Assembly (NCBI GenBank): GCA_964017185.1
Contig: OZ024870.1
Span: 61,420,812-61,484,811 of the forward strand
Origin: Rugalucina vietnamica
Lineage: Eukaryota; Mollusca; Bivalvia; Lucinida; Lucinidae
Length of the DNA stretch: 64,000 bases
Direction: 5' to 3'
Shown here: positions 43,194 through 54,031 of the stretch, piece after piece
How positions within the stretch are numbered: position 1 is the stretch's first letter
Layout of the letters: the number at the start of each line of letters is the position of its first letter
Notes under the pieces: model-generated
Database searches by the model: none
Told to the model about the DNA's origin: nothing
The model's input: the letters and a program-made list of their open reading frames with translations, nothing else
Program-made: the position numbers and the translations under genes

Positions 43194-45452
43194 ATGGCAT
43201 ATCAACACCAACATTTTGGCTCTGTCAATCCATGGAATGCAACAAGGTGCTCCCCCGAGTCCACTTCTTTTATACAAAGTGGGGGAGAGAGTGAGAGGTT
43301 CTCACCAATGGGGTATGCCTCACCCATGGGGCACATGCCTTACCCTGTCAACAATCTGGGACTTAGACAACCCACATATGGGTACCGTCCACAAGAGGGT
43401 GCCATGCATTTATCGGTCTCTATACAGCACCCATCCTCTGTCAACAACACAAGCTGGAGCCAGGCTCCGAGACAGCTGGGTATGTACTCGTTTGAACAGT
43501 TACAGCAAGCCATTTCAATAGTACCATTATCATCTGGTGTTAAGATGGAACCTTATTGCAATCAGTCTGTGGTTGAACAGCATTGTCCAAGTCTGTCATG
43601 TTCAACCGAGTATCCAGTTATAGATAAGAGGTTTCCGATCCAGAACTATGAAATGCAGGGACAGACCGAGTCTGAGAAAAGGTCAGTCCAGTATTTGAGA
43701 CAGGCAGCAATGCAAAACACTGAACAGACTGTGCTGCCAAAATCACTGCAATTCAGCCAGTCATCTTCCTGGGCAGAATTTTACAGGAAATTTCTCCACT
43801 ATGCCCGAGACAAACAGTGGTCTTCCCAAGAATGCAAGACTTACATGGGCTATGTCTTAGAAGGCAAAGCTTCAGAACACTTCCAGTTTCTCACTGAGCA
43901 AGACCCTAACCTCCCGTATTATGACTTACTCAACAAAATGGAAGATTTCATGAAAAAGCTTAATTCACATGGAGTCATGTCTCCGGTGAAAATCTGTCCA
44001 TATCAGAATTTGACAGAAACTCAAGTACAAAACTCAGCACCCCATGTGTACACATACAAGCGTAATCCCCTCTCACCGAACATGTTCCAAGAGCCTCATT
44101 CTAGCTCATCTTGTGAGTCATTTGGTGGGACAGAAAGATACAGCTACTGTGATACTCCTCAAACTCTGCATAGCTCATTTTTGAGAAATCACTCTATTGA
44201 CATAGACACCGTGTCAAATGTTGAGAACGTCTGCCAAAGGAAAAACATAGAAGTATCAAATGACAGCCACATCTACATTGGTGAAGCTGAAGAGTCTAAG
44301 CCAATGCAAAGACAAAGGTATGTCAGATACAGAGGTTCTAGCAAGACAGAACCAACAGATGATGTTATATTGGATGCAGACAATGTAATAAAGCAAGAGG
44401 GTCAAAAATGCCTGAGCAATAGAATGGCAAGCCTTGAGAGCATGTTTAAGCATATCACTGAATTAGTTGATTCACAGTTCTCAAAGCAACATAAATCAGA
44501 ACAAGAAGCATCAGTATTGCATGACCTCACGAAACCTTTATTGCATGACCAACATCCTCCAGCCTTGCATGACCCGCTGATTTCCTCCTCGCAGCATGCA
44601 CAAAACTCACAAGCACTTCATGGCTTGCACACAACATTGCCAGGCACTCACCCAACTGAAACAGGAAGACCGGGAAGTTTTAACAATGAGCTGTTTAAAC
44701 AGGAGCAAAGCTCCAAGACCAGGATAAAGTCCGAGGAAGCCGAACAGCGGATTCAAAGTCTAGAGAATTACGCGGACTGGTTAGATGGCTTACCAAATCA
44801 ACCGGTTGTCACATCAACTCCTAGAGGAGAATCCTCCAGGTTGCTACCCGAGTATGGTGAATGGTCGCCAGAGGAGTTTGAATGGAGTGAAAATGGAGAA
44901 AACGGCTCGCTACAGCTGTTATTCTCCGAGACAAGTAACACTGTATTGTCCGAGAGTCCAGCCGCTACTGCCAATGGGGCACAAGCCTTTCAACAAGAAA
45001 GCCGGGAGCCATGCTCCGTTTTCACTCACAGTCAGGAGTCAAACTCCGAAAAACAAGAGTTCTGGTGGGATAGCCTCGAGACCAGGGGCATCCGAGCTGA
45101 AGATGAGTCAGACAGTTTAGCCAGCTGCGAACAGTTTATTGATGGGATGTACAGCAAGTTATTTGGAGACTCATCACCTATCAATACATGTACATCCGAG
45201 GAACATGAAACTTGGTTAGATCAAAAGTTTGCAGATACATTCCATTCAGCATCTCTGCAAGAATCCTGCCTCAAGGACAAGGAAGTCCGAGAAACAGAGC
45301 TGCAAGAAGAAACAAAATCTCGAGCCCCGCAGGAACAAGTTAACTCTATACTTCTGTGGTGGTTCTTTTTGTTTTATGTCTTGGTGTTTAAATTTTTTTT
45401 GTGCTGTTGGCGCCTTATGTATGTTTTCATATTTTTAGTTAAGTTAAGGTAA
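43194..45452 (+). CDS. Gag-like protein of the LTR element
   Basis: A 752-residue open frame from a real ATG. Residues 1-180 are Ser/Pro/Gln-rich (SPMGYASPMGHMPYP). Residues about 188-270 look like a Ty3-type Gag capsid N-domain (SWAEFYRKFLHYARDKQW, YVLEGKASEHFQFL). The rest is acidic and polar, with a run of LHD-type repeats near 440-470. No CCHC zinc knuckle is present. The last 34 residues (from about 719) come from a foreign 267 bp segment and read as a hydrophobic tail (WWFFLFYVLVFKFFLCCW), so the native Gag ended differently, probably continuing in frame into the protease. Confidence 0.8.
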   Translation: MAYQHQHFGSVNPWNATRCSPESTSFIQSGGESERFSPMGYASPMGHMPYPVNNLGLRQPTYGYRPQEGAMHLSVSIQHPSSVNNTSWSQAPRQLGMYSFEQLQQAISIVPLSSGVKMEPYCNQSVVEQHCPSLSCSTEYPVIDKRFPIQNYEMQGQTESEKRSVQYLRQAAMQNTEQTVLPKSLQFSQSSSWAEFYRKFLHYARDKQWSSQECKTYMGYVLEGKASEHFQFLTEQDPNLPYYDLLNKMEDFMKKLNSHGVMSPVKICPYQNLTETQVQNSAPHVYTYKRNPLSPNMFQEPHSSSSCESFGGTERYSYCDTPQTLHSSFLRNHSIDIDTVSNVENVCQRKNIEVSNDSHIYIGEAEESKPMQRQRYVRYRGSSKTEPTDDVILDADNVIKQEGQKCLSNRMASLESMFKHITELVDSQFSKQHKSEQEASVLHDLTKPLLHDQHPPALHDPLISSSQHAQNSQALHGLHTTLPGTHPTETGRPGSFNNELFKQEQSSKTRIKSEEAEQRIQSLENYADWLDGLPNQPVVTSTPRGESSRLLPEYGEWSPEEFEWSENGENGSLQLLFSETSNTVLSESPAATANGAQAFQQESREPCSVFTHSQESNSEKQEFWWDSLETRGIRAEDESDSLASCEQFIDGMYSKLFGDSSPINTCTSEEHETWLDQKFADTFHSASLQESCLKDKEVRETELQEETKSRAPQEQVNSILLWWFFLFYVLVFKFFLCCWRLMYVFIFLVKLR

Positions 45453-45615
45453 CTGAGTGGCCACCTATTGGGAAAATAGCTGCCCATTCGGCTTACGATT
45501 GTTTCATGGTATAAGTACCTGATTGTTAGTTTGGTTTTTTCCCACCTCGGTTTTTGGAGTGGGAATCTTTTTCTGATTGCGCCTTTTCCTGATCTTTGCC
45601 TACTTGTACCTTTTT
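45349..45615 (+). repeat. Captured segment S inside the retrotransposon
   Basis: ATACTTCTGTGGTGG to ACTTGTACCTTTTT is nearly identical to the reverse complement of 49171-49438, where it follows a reverse-transcriptase relic. Length 267 bp, a multiple of three. It contains the Gag stop (45450) and a second in-frame TAG (45477). Removing it leaves Gag and protease in one frame. Confidence 0.82.
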
Positions 45616-46706
45616 CTAGCCTTCAAGGTGTGACACCTACCTGGCCGATTGAGGAGGGGAACCAATCCCCGAGTCTCAAAGGGAATCAATCCCAGGATTC
45701 CGAGGAAGAGGATTCGGAAACTAACTTTGGGATTGTCAGTATTTGTGAGCAACAGACTTCGTCATCAGCACTGAAAGTTCCAGTGACAGTCCAAGGTGTG
45801 GCTTTGAAATCTGTTATAGACACTGCTGCCATGGTTACCATTATATCAGACAGAGTTTATAGAAAAATGGCTGTTAAACCAGAATTGTTGAAAACTGCAA
45901 TCTTGAAAACAGCAGGGCGTGACCAGAAGTTAAATGGACAAGTTGTAGGCCCGGTGTCTTTGAAGCTCGGAGAATCATTGTACTCAGTTCTGGTGCATGT
46001 TGCACCGATATATGAAGACATGTTGCTAGGGTTGAATTTCTTGATCGAACATGGTCTAGAAATCAATGTGACTGAACAATATCTGTTAGTGAGGCAAAAC
46101 AAAGAAAAAATTCCACTGGAGATATCACCATCTCCGAGAGAAGGCTGTGCTGTGTCAAAGGTCACGACTGAAAGCAACGAAAGAAGTCCACTGGAGATAT
46201 CACCATCTCCGAGAGAGAGTTGTACTGTGTCAAAGGTCACGATTGAACGAGTTGAATGCATCCAAGACAGTCCAACCACCCTGGTGAAACATGTTCCACT
46301 GCATGAAAGGGCAATCAACAGTTTGTGGCAGCCCGAGAACAACAAGAAAAACCACTTGACTTCCACATTGCTCCAACGGGATTCAAGCATTCCAGCCGAC
46401 CTCCAGCAGACAGGATCATGTGATCCGGGATATATAGGCAAGCAGTTCAACATGAAGCAGATAGGATCTTTAGATCCGAGGCCACCAAATGTACATAGCA
46501 AAGCAACTGGGCTAGCAATTTGCTTTCATGCTCACACTGTGGAGATCAGGACTGTGATAAGTAAACGAAAATCAGAATATGTGAGCGATTACTGCTGCCA
46601 ACATCCAGGTGACTTAGAACCACAGACGTTGTCGGTTAAGTGGGTTTCAGAAGATGAAGTGACATGGCCATGGGATCCAGGAGGCAAGTGGCGTGAAGAT
46701 TATTAA
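45616..46706 (+). CDS. Retropepsin-type aspartic protease domain of the LTR element
   Basis: This stretch is open in the same frame as Gag (the open frame extends back to 45531 but with no ATG there). About 30-70 residues in it becomes VPVTVQGVALKSVIDTAAMV, where DTA is the catalytic Asp box (DTG in most retropepsins; DTAA is common in related invertebrate elements). DMLLGLNFLIEHGLEINV is the usual second conserved segment. Two copies of LEISPSPRE follow as a tandem repeat of 75 nt (46116-46255). The frame ends with WPWDPGGKWREDY. There is no reverse transcriptase after it. Confidence 0.8.
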
Positions 46707-47605
46707 ATGTGTAATTTGGGCAGTAGCCCGAGAATTACAGGATGCATCGGGCCAAATAGCATCCGAGACCAGGAACAAAAACAGATGGCCAGCCATTAAA
46801 ATTGGGGTATAGCAGACTAGAGCAAGATCACCATCCTAACCCAGTGGGAACCTATTTCCGAGAAAGAGCTGATAGATCCATGAGCACCAGCAGTAATCGT
46901 TTAAAGGGGAAAGAAAAGTAGCCAAAGACTGAATCACCATCACATGGATCTAGGGGAAATAGAGTTTCCGAGTTCTACATGCAGCTCAATGTGAACAGGG
47001 GAGAGAAGGAAGAGCCAGTGTGAATTTGCATGAATGTCTGTAGATGTTGTCACTCCCCGAGTACAAAGAATGGGGTATAACCCCGCGCATCTGCCGAGAA
47101 ATGGAAGTGAGGAAGCTGTTTGTGGTCACAGTGACCAATTACTATCAGTTATCAGTTATACAAGTTGAATTAGTAGTCCTTGAAGCAGACCAAGTGGCTG
47201 AATAACTTGGTCAGTCTGATGGCAGTAATTAAGCAGTGATGGGAATGAGCTAGTTCCGAGTCACACAGACACTACAGGATAACGGAATGGGACACAAGCT
47301 GGACCTTTGTCCGAGGACGTGGATAGCATTCGTGATCTGGTTGAGTTGGAGCCTGAAACTGCAGTGGTGACTGACTGTAAGAAACAATCTGGACATTCGA
47401 TATTATGTGCTTATTGGATTAACCTGCACCCCCTACATGTTTGTGAAAAATTCTCAAGAGACTGTAACAAACAATCTGGACATTCTATATTATGTGCTTA
47501 TTGGATTAACCTGCTAATTGGATTAACCCTACATGTTTGTGAAAAATTCTCAAGAGACTGTTAGGACATGTCTGAATAGGACCAGAACACTAATGAAAGC
47601 AGAAG
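46707..47605 (+). other. Retrotransposon 3' internal region, non-coding
   Basis: About 900 bp where pol should be, but all frames are closed. It contains a tandem duplication (47384-47566, unit AACAATCTGGACATTC to GAAAAATTCTCAAGAGACTG, about 85-90 bp) and many CCGAG words. Probably a deleted or replaced pol region. Confidence 0.75.
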
Positions 47606-47622
47606 AAGAAAAGGGGGGAAAG
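47606..47622 (+). other. Polypurine tract
   Basis: AGAAAAGGGGGGAAAG-type purine run directly before the 3' LTR, as needed for plus-strand priming. Confidence 0.85.
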
Positions 47623-47828
47623 TGTGGAAATGGTAGATTTCGCCCGGGACGAATGGACCATGAACCGTATGATGTCCGTGCGAATAGTCATATATGGAGA
47701 ATAGAACCTGAAGCACACAGAATATACAGCGGGCAGGAAACCTCTGTGCTCGCCTTCTGCCGTGTGCTACTACCAGAGAAACACAGTTACAAGGCCACCT
47801 TAGAGGGTAAGAACCCAATTTTACTACA
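47623..47828 (+). repeat. 3' LTR, 206 bp
   Basis: Matches 42323-42528 with one substitution. ATAT follows directly, matching the ATAT before the 5' LTR. Confidence 0.93.
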
Positions 47829-47914
47829 ATATATTGTAACAACCGCTTTACCATGAAATTCTCAAATGCACAACGATTGAAAATCAGGGTGTAACTTTGT
47901 AAAGAGTGCTCATA

Positions 47915-48160
47915 AAGACACCAAATTCAGCTTTAGTACAAAATGGTTATTCTTTTAATAAATTACTAATAAAATTACAAACCATTAACCATGGTTCCTT
48001 GTAGAATCTTTGAAACTCTTTGAATATCAGCGAATGTTTTTGTTTAAAAAATGGGCTCCTTTATTATGAAATCAATTTAGGCATACAGCATCATAAGATC
48101 TGGAAGTTTTATATGCAGAGTAAATATTTACACTCATACTTAACAAAATATATGAGCGCG
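47915..48160 (-). repeat. Segment T, inverted copy
   Basis: Reverse complement of about 41930-42205 (ACAAGGAACCATGGTTAATGG, AAAGGAGCCCAT). The retrotransposon therefore sits between inverted copies of one repeat. Confidence 0.8.
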
Positions 48161-48581
48161 GATCTGGTAAAAGGTGTCTTCGGGCATTCAAATACATTTT
48201 ATGCTATTTAAATTTAAACTCCATCTAAATTTGAAACATTTGGCATGTTCTGATATTTATTGGAAAAGGTCCATCAGGACCTTTTCCACAGTGTTTACTT
48301 TGAATATGAAGAAAATTCTACCCATGATCGACTGCTCTCTCTCAATTACGCGTTTTGTCACATAAAGCGCTTAATAAAAACTAGTGAACCCGTCTATACT
48401 GACTAGACAGTTAACCGCAATCAATTAAATTCATCCATTTTTGACACTCCCCGTCAAATAACGGTAAAATCTAGCAAGCAGTCTCGATCGTGGTGACTGC
48501 TTATCATAGCGCATCTATGTTTAGATCGTAGACACCCTGACGAGGGGTACAGAAACTATAGGAACTCTATATGGCTGACTT

Positions 48582-48797
48582 TTAGTCCATCACATCGGTC
48601 CCATGGGTCTGTTTCTGGTAGTGTGGCTGCAGGTCAAAATTCAGAACTCTGTCACAAATTGACTGCACTACAAAATGGTTTTCTACACATCGACATATTG
48701 ATTGTAATCGTGTTCCCTTTAGTATTGGCTTTGGTTCCATAACATCAGAAATGTTGGTCAATGCCTTGAGTGACAGGTACACACACTGGTCAAGCGT
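48582..48797 (-). CDS. Possible terminal exon, unidentified
   Basis: After a plausible acceptor (GACCAG|TGTGTGTACC) the minus strand reads about 70 residues, including LSLKALTNISDVMEPKPILK and VENHFVVQSICDRVLNFDLQ, ending THGTDVMD-stop. The composition is protein-like and helical, reminiscent of armadillo-type repeats, but I do not recognise the family and no partner exon was found. It could be chance. Confidence 0.25.
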   Translation of the reverse strand, partial: TLDQCVYLSLKALTNISDVMEPKPILKGTRLQSICRCVENHFVVQSICDRVLNFDLQPHYQKQTHGTDVMD

Positions 48798-48799
48798 TC

Positions 48800-49170
48800 A
48801 TTACAAGAAACGACATTCATGTATAGGAAACGAAACTGAACCGTATGAGAATCGAAATTAATGACAAACCAGAGAAACAACAACACTGAAATCTAGAGCA
48901 AATTTAAAGGAATCTCTTATAACAAACAGCTGCTGACCTTTTCATTGGTTTCTTTTTAAAGAAGCCAACTTGTTTCATACAGCCTTCATATTGTAACACA
49001 CTTTTCTTATGGTCAAACGTTATTTGTATCATGTATGTTGCCATGGCAACCATTGTGCCATAAGGACTTCCCTCGTTTTAAAAACCAGGTACGCCCTTTG
49101 TATTGCATGTTTTATCAAACAGTTTGTGAATTCGTGTCTATTGCATAGTCTGTGCAGTAGTATAGATGTT
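48800..49170. other. Nothing recognised
   Basis: AT-rich, no repeat partner identified in the window and no supported coding sequence. Confidence 0.45.
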
Positions 49171-49438
49171 AAAAAGGTACAAGTAGGCAAAGATCAGGAA
49201 AGGCGCAATCAGAAAAAGATTCCCACTCCAAAAACCGAGATGGGAAAAAAACAAACTAACAATCAGGTACTTATACCATGAAAACATTTCGTAAGCCGAA
49301 TGAGCAGCTATTTTCCCAATAGGTGGCCACTCAGTTACCTTAACTTAACTAAAAATATGAAAACATACATAAGGCGCCAACAGCACAAAATATTTTAAAC
49401 ACCAAGACATAAAACAAAAAGAACCACCACAGAAGTAT
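49171..49438 (-). repeat. Segment S, inverted copy next to its likely parent
   Basis: On the minus strand it follows the reverse-transcriptase relic at 49.6-50.5 kb, suggesting that S is the 3' end of that element family. Confidence 0.8.
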
Positions 49439-49559
49439 CGACTTGGAACGATCAGTAACACAAAGTTACTGGCGGGTTTAAATCGATTTTACATGGCCAT
49501 AACCTCACCCTCAGCTTCTGCAGTGGTTCATAACATTTAGTTCTTCGGTCCTCGTGGTG

Positions 49560-50510
49560 AATCTCTAACTAGTCAATGAATCATCAAGAACAAACAAATA
49601 AATCATGATAAACATCCTGATGAATCAAAAACCAGGACTCACAGATTGAGTAAGCTGCCCGACGATGGAGATCCCTGGGCGCCGAATAACTTACTAACTC
49701 CGGAGCAAAAGAAAAACATCAGTTGGACCCCGGTGGGCCAAGCAACAGACAAGAAGCTCCGGCCCCAACCAACTAAAATGAATAGCTTTAAGTCGGGGCC
49801 ATCATAGAGTCTGACGCCCGACCCACCGGCGTGCAATTAAAGAAGGCAGCATAGTTATCAAACGTGATTGGGTTAAAAACTAAGCATGCAGACTGTCGCA
49901 TAACATTCAAGTTATAACCTATACGTCTGTAACGTGTTATGATTTTTCTAAACTGAAAAGAAAAATCATTACTTCCTATAAGTTTCTTAAATTTGTAAAC
50001 CAAGTCACCATAAAATTCTGGTTCCGAAAGGCCCTCACTTAAAAGCGTCTTTAACCCAACATTCTAATGCACTTGAGAATGTAACGCGACGTCTGATTGG
50101 ATAACGTCAAAACATTGCGACGGTATATTCTGCGATATACCGTCGGGAACCCAACGTCATGAGCAACGTCGCTTGTGATTGGTTAACGTCGTGTTTTTCG
50201 ATAAAATTTAGAAAAGATTTTTCGAAGTTTATAAAACCGATAGCCCTGTTGGAGAAGTTTGGCCGTTAAACATTTATTTCGAGCGTTGAAGTCTGTAACA
50301 TGATTGCAGACTCTAGCAAACCTAATAAGTTGCGAAATGTATACACCATAAGAAGCACGACGAGGAACGTCACCATCCAAAAACGGAAAATTTACTATAT
50401 CAAAATCAAAGTCATCGCGCTTATCATAAATTTTAGAAGAAACAAATCCATTAGCAACAGAAAGATGTAGATCTAAAAAGAGGGCTTCGGGGTATTATCA
50501 ACACATAGAA
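49560..50510 (-). pseudogene. Reverse transcriptase relic, copy 2
   Basis: The minus strand reads the same C-terminal half as copy 1: DGDVPRRASYGVYISQLIRF, NARNKCLTAKLLQQGYR, then after a ~165 bp foreign insertion VYKFKKLIG, RQSACLVFNPIT and FNCTPVGRASDSMM. The catalytic YLDD part is missing (truncated near 50510). Frame continuity is better than in copy 1. The tail continues into segment S. Confidence 0.75.
50050..50215. mobile_element. Small insertion with GACGGTATAT palindrome
   Basis: Interrupts the relic between KFYRK and KTLL-type positions. Core GACGGTATATTCTGCGATATACCGTC is a strong hairpin (50117-50143), flanked by loosely inverted GACGTC/ATTGGATAACGTC and GATTGGTTAACGTCG words. Confidence 0.6.
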
Positions 50511-50555
50511 TTTCGAGAATTTTAGTTTTAGCTTCTTTTAATTACAGTGATTTAA

Positions 50556-51248
50556 AGCCAGATGTACGTAATTGAAGGCGCTCAAAGGAACGTGCGTATC
50601 TAAGGGTCGAAACGTCATTTAATGCCTCATTCGTAACGTCAGATTTCGCTCTAAACGTTATTTATAACGTCAGTATACGTTCGGGATACGAAACTATGTC
50701 CATGCAATTATGCAGAGGACTTCAGAAATGTAAAAAATTTGATACTATTTTTGCACAAAATATAAATTGTGGACATGTTTTCCCGAGGAAAACACCATTT
50801 GCCTGACAGTTAGCAATATTGAATACTAAATAGCATCGGAGATTTTGGCGCAAAATCGACGTCGCGCGTAAAACGTACCGATTTCAGCAACGACTACCTC
50901 TCTTCGCACGCTTATAGCAGGAAAGCGAATCCGGTAACCAAGCATTTTCTCGTTATCTACCTGTAGTCCAGGAATTCCTCTTATACATATCAGTTTTTTT
51001 TAAAATCCTACCGTGGATGTTTTTAAATATATCAAGAAAATTAACAGAAAGAGTGTCTAAAAATCGCACTTTACGTTGACGTCAATGTATTTTCGCTCTC
51101 ATATTTGACGATTTTGAAGGCTGATATCTCGAAAACAAGCTCGGAACGGTATCAATTTATTTTCATTTTCGTATGTAGGACATCAAAATACACTCACATG
51201 CAAAAAATAAAAAATTTCTACCGTGAGGTCAATTACGTACATCTGGCT
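50556..51248 (-). mobile_element. 693 bp TTAA-flanked TIR element, copy 2
   Basis: TTAA at 50552-50555 and 51249-51252. Both termini read AGCCAGATGTACGTAATTGA inward, a better-preserved pair than copy 1 at 31085-31784, to which it is inverted and similar along its full length. No coding sequence. Confidence 0.9.
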
Positions 51249-51469
51249 TTAAAGACGTTAACGTCATCAAAGATGGTAACGTCCAAACGTCATCAACAAT
51301 TTTATGACGTCATGTTTAGATTGCATCAACTGCACACCTTTCAACGTTCATATCTTTGCTATTTATAAAGATAATCTCTTCAAATTTTCTGGAAATACTC
51401 AGAGAAACTTGGCCTTTCATATGCTATTAATATCTTAATTTTGATTTTTCTGCCATAAGACCCCTTTTA

Positions 51470-51570
51470 TCAGATCTTGGCCCATATAAATAAATTCCTT
51501 CCATCCATTTCTTGCCAGTGACGATTGTTCAAAAACAAGAAGAGTTGTCAGTTTATTTCTGAATATCGCA
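51470..51570 (-). repeat. Segment T start, fragment
   Basis: CTTGCCAGTGACGATTGTTC and AAAAACAAGAAGAGTTGTCA match the reverse complement of 41896-41940. The rest of T is absent. Confidence 0.7.
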
Positions 51571-52385
51571 GGGGTATATCAACAACTGAACGCAGCTGTA
51601 TATGGCTTGGTAACGATTTTCGTACAGTGTGTGAAGCTTCCGATTTGATCGACTGAACGATGGTCCAGTGTGATCATGAATTTGGTAACAGCACTCCGAT
51701 TATTTCAATTATTAGTTTGTGAACTTCGATGTTATTGGTTAATAATAGTCACAGGTGTTCACTTCAAATTTTTCATTAGACATCTTGAGCATCCGTTTCG
51801 TATTTGTGTGTACTAGTGTATGACGGTCTATATGGAAAGTGTCTGAACAGTCATTGATGTAACAACCCGAACCCGTATGAACCAATGTAAGCAATATTTT
51901 TCATGAAGGAAAAAAACACATCAACACAAAATAAAACATAATTTTGAAAACTCGTGCACAATTTTATATTCCGTCTCACTAATGGTTTGCTTTTTATGAT
52001 CAATATGTCTGTAAATCTCGTTTTCCCCTCTATTATTTGTCTTTTACTAAAACTTAAATCTCATTATTTGTAAAGAGAATGTTTCAATTAAAATTTATAT
52101 GAGTCTGAAATGATATAACCAGTAACAAATCATGTAGACCCAGACATATTACAATTTTTTTTTAAATTAAATATTTTTTGTGGAAGTAAAGCACTCCTGT
52201 AAATCGTTAGTAATTTTTTTCTCTCCCATTTCTGGCTTCAGAATGATGTGACTTTTGTTCATTAGTGCACGATCATTGTTTACCTATTAGGCCCTGTAGG
52301 TTTTGCACATAGTGCCAACTAAAATGTTAATATCAGGGATGTTTTACCGCAAAATCTGGTATGGCATACAAATTACTTGTAGACA
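51571..52385. other. Nothing recognised
   Basis: AT-rich, no conserved reading frame or repeat partner in the window. Confidence 0.45.
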
Positions 52386-53035
52386 ATCAACTGATTTTTG
52401 CTTCAAGTGCAGAGTTTTGTTAATTAAACCACACATTCGGTGATCTTTCATCATGACCTCACGAGCCGCAGCGCGGCGAGTGAAGTTTACAAAAAGTTTG
52501 TGATGAAAGGTCACTCAAAGTGTGGTTTTATTAACAAAACTGCACTTGAAGCAAAAATCAGTTTATCCTATAGGCTGTAAGATCCAGATCAGCTTGTTAC
52601 GACTGTGCAGCTGGTCAGTGTCTTTGTCTCACTGTATAATAAGTACTGTTCATACCACAAGTTTTGTTGTGACACAGCTTTGTTTTCCAAATTTTGACAC
52701 TTCCTGTGGTATTGGGTACAGTAATAAGCCACATCATGAAAAAGGCGCCTCTGTAAATTTATAAAGTGATCAGCAGTGCAAAACCCTGCACTTGACGCAA
52801 AATCAGTTGATTATCTGTTTTATCCTTTAGGCTGTAAGATCCAGATCAGATTGTTGCAACTATGCAGATGATCAGTGTCTTTGTCTTACTGTATCTGTAT
52901 GAATAGTACTGTTCATTAAGACTAGTTTTGTTGTGACACAGCTGTTTACTTTCTGTGTTGGGTTATAAGCCACAACATGAAAAAAGGCACATCTGTAAAT
53001 CTATTATGTGAATATATAATGTGATCAGCACTCAA
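52386..53035. repeat. Hairpin repeat with duplicated right arm
   Basis: 52386-52566 is a hairpin (arms CTGATTTTTGCTTCAAGTGC and complement, apex near GAGCCGCAGCGCGGCGAG). The right arm and its 3' sequence (GGCTGTAAGATCCAGATCAG, GTTTTGTTGTGACACAGCT) are then repeated at about 52785-53030. Non-coding foldback derivative. Confidence 0.7.
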
Positions 53036-54028
53036 CAGTGCAATTAACTAGCAGTAACAACTTTTTAGTACAAAATATAAATTGAAATCAGTTTTGTGTC
53101 AACAGTGCAGCTTATGTATGTCTGTTTTCATTGTATGGAAAGTACAGCCACTAAAGATAGACTTTAATGTGACATGGCATTTATGAATAATACAAGTGTA
53201 CTGAACACACGTAAAGAGATATATTCAAATGAGATGCTCACCTGCTGGTCTAAAAAAAAAAGTGTGGATTAACTCAATGTAAACAAAAAATTAAACAATA
53301 TTGTTTAATTTTCGTTAACTGATTTAATCATAATTTTGTTTCCATAGGTTCTGTACTATGCTTTAAGATAAACAATAAATATACTAACACTTACTTTATC
53401 ATTCATATTACCACTATGATAAAAGTGCCATCAATATTGCTTCAGCAGATGCAATATTGGCAAATATGATAGGTGCTAGGAAATATTCTCTATTGTTACT
53501 CCGACAGGCGATAAAGATGAACAAAGTCATCGGTTCACTTCTTGGAAAAGTATTATACTATTATTATATATTATTCTATTACTGAATAAATAGCAATAGT
53601 TATCGAAAAGACAACTATTTTACACAAGCATCTGAGCATATATGACACGTATAGGTTTATATTATTTTTGTATAAAGTTAATAAAGTTACGTGTGAGACT
53701 TCTACTGATTTTAAACATCTTGAAACTATATTTAAACAATGCGACTTTGAACTGAATATTGATGCTTAACAAATTTTGAGAGGTATATACAGCCCTATAT
53801 GTACATTGGAAAAAACTTTAACCAGCAACGCTGACAGGCACATTTCGGATTGCATAACACCCTAATGACTCTGAGCAAGAGATAGGAACCCAATGAGAAA
53901 TCTTATTTTCTCACATGTAGGGGCAAATGAAAGGGTTATTAAAATCAATATCAGTACCTTGCACAGTCAGTTGATCATTGTCCTTTATATGACTTTACCA
54001 AAGTAGATCCTAATGCCCCCATAATCAC
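53036..54028. other. Nothing recognised
   Basis: AT-rich sequence with no repeat partner, RNA gene or exon that I can support. Confidence 0.45.
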
Positions 54029-54031
54029 TTA

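Larger units (their letters stand above)
42323..47828 (+). mobile_element. Young non-autonomous LTR retrotransposon (Gag + protease only)
   Basis: A 5506 bp element with 206 bp LTRs that begin TGTGGAAATGG and end TTTTACTACA. ATAT lies directly outside both ends. A candidate primer-binding site follows the 5' LTR and a purine tract precedes the 3' LTR. The LTRs differ at one base (42359 C, 47659 A), so insertion is recent. Internal coding covers a Gag-like protein and an aspartic protease; no reverse transcriptase, RNase H, integrase or envelope reading exists, so mobility must depend on enzymes from a relative. Confidence 0.92.

Noticed and set aside
45857..46501. 214-codon minus-strand open frame
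   Set aside because: It lies opposite the protease frame of the LTR element, which has recognisable motifs; the minus frame has none.
43194..46706. An endogenous retrovirus with envelope
   Set aside because: No envelope, reverse transcriptase or integrase reading is present; the element is a Gag-protease LTR retrotransposon.
31085..51248. CRISPR-like or segmental duplication reading of the 700 bp pair
   Set aside because: Two inverted copies with TIRs and TTAA flanks are explained by transposition; there are no spacer arrays anywhere in the window.
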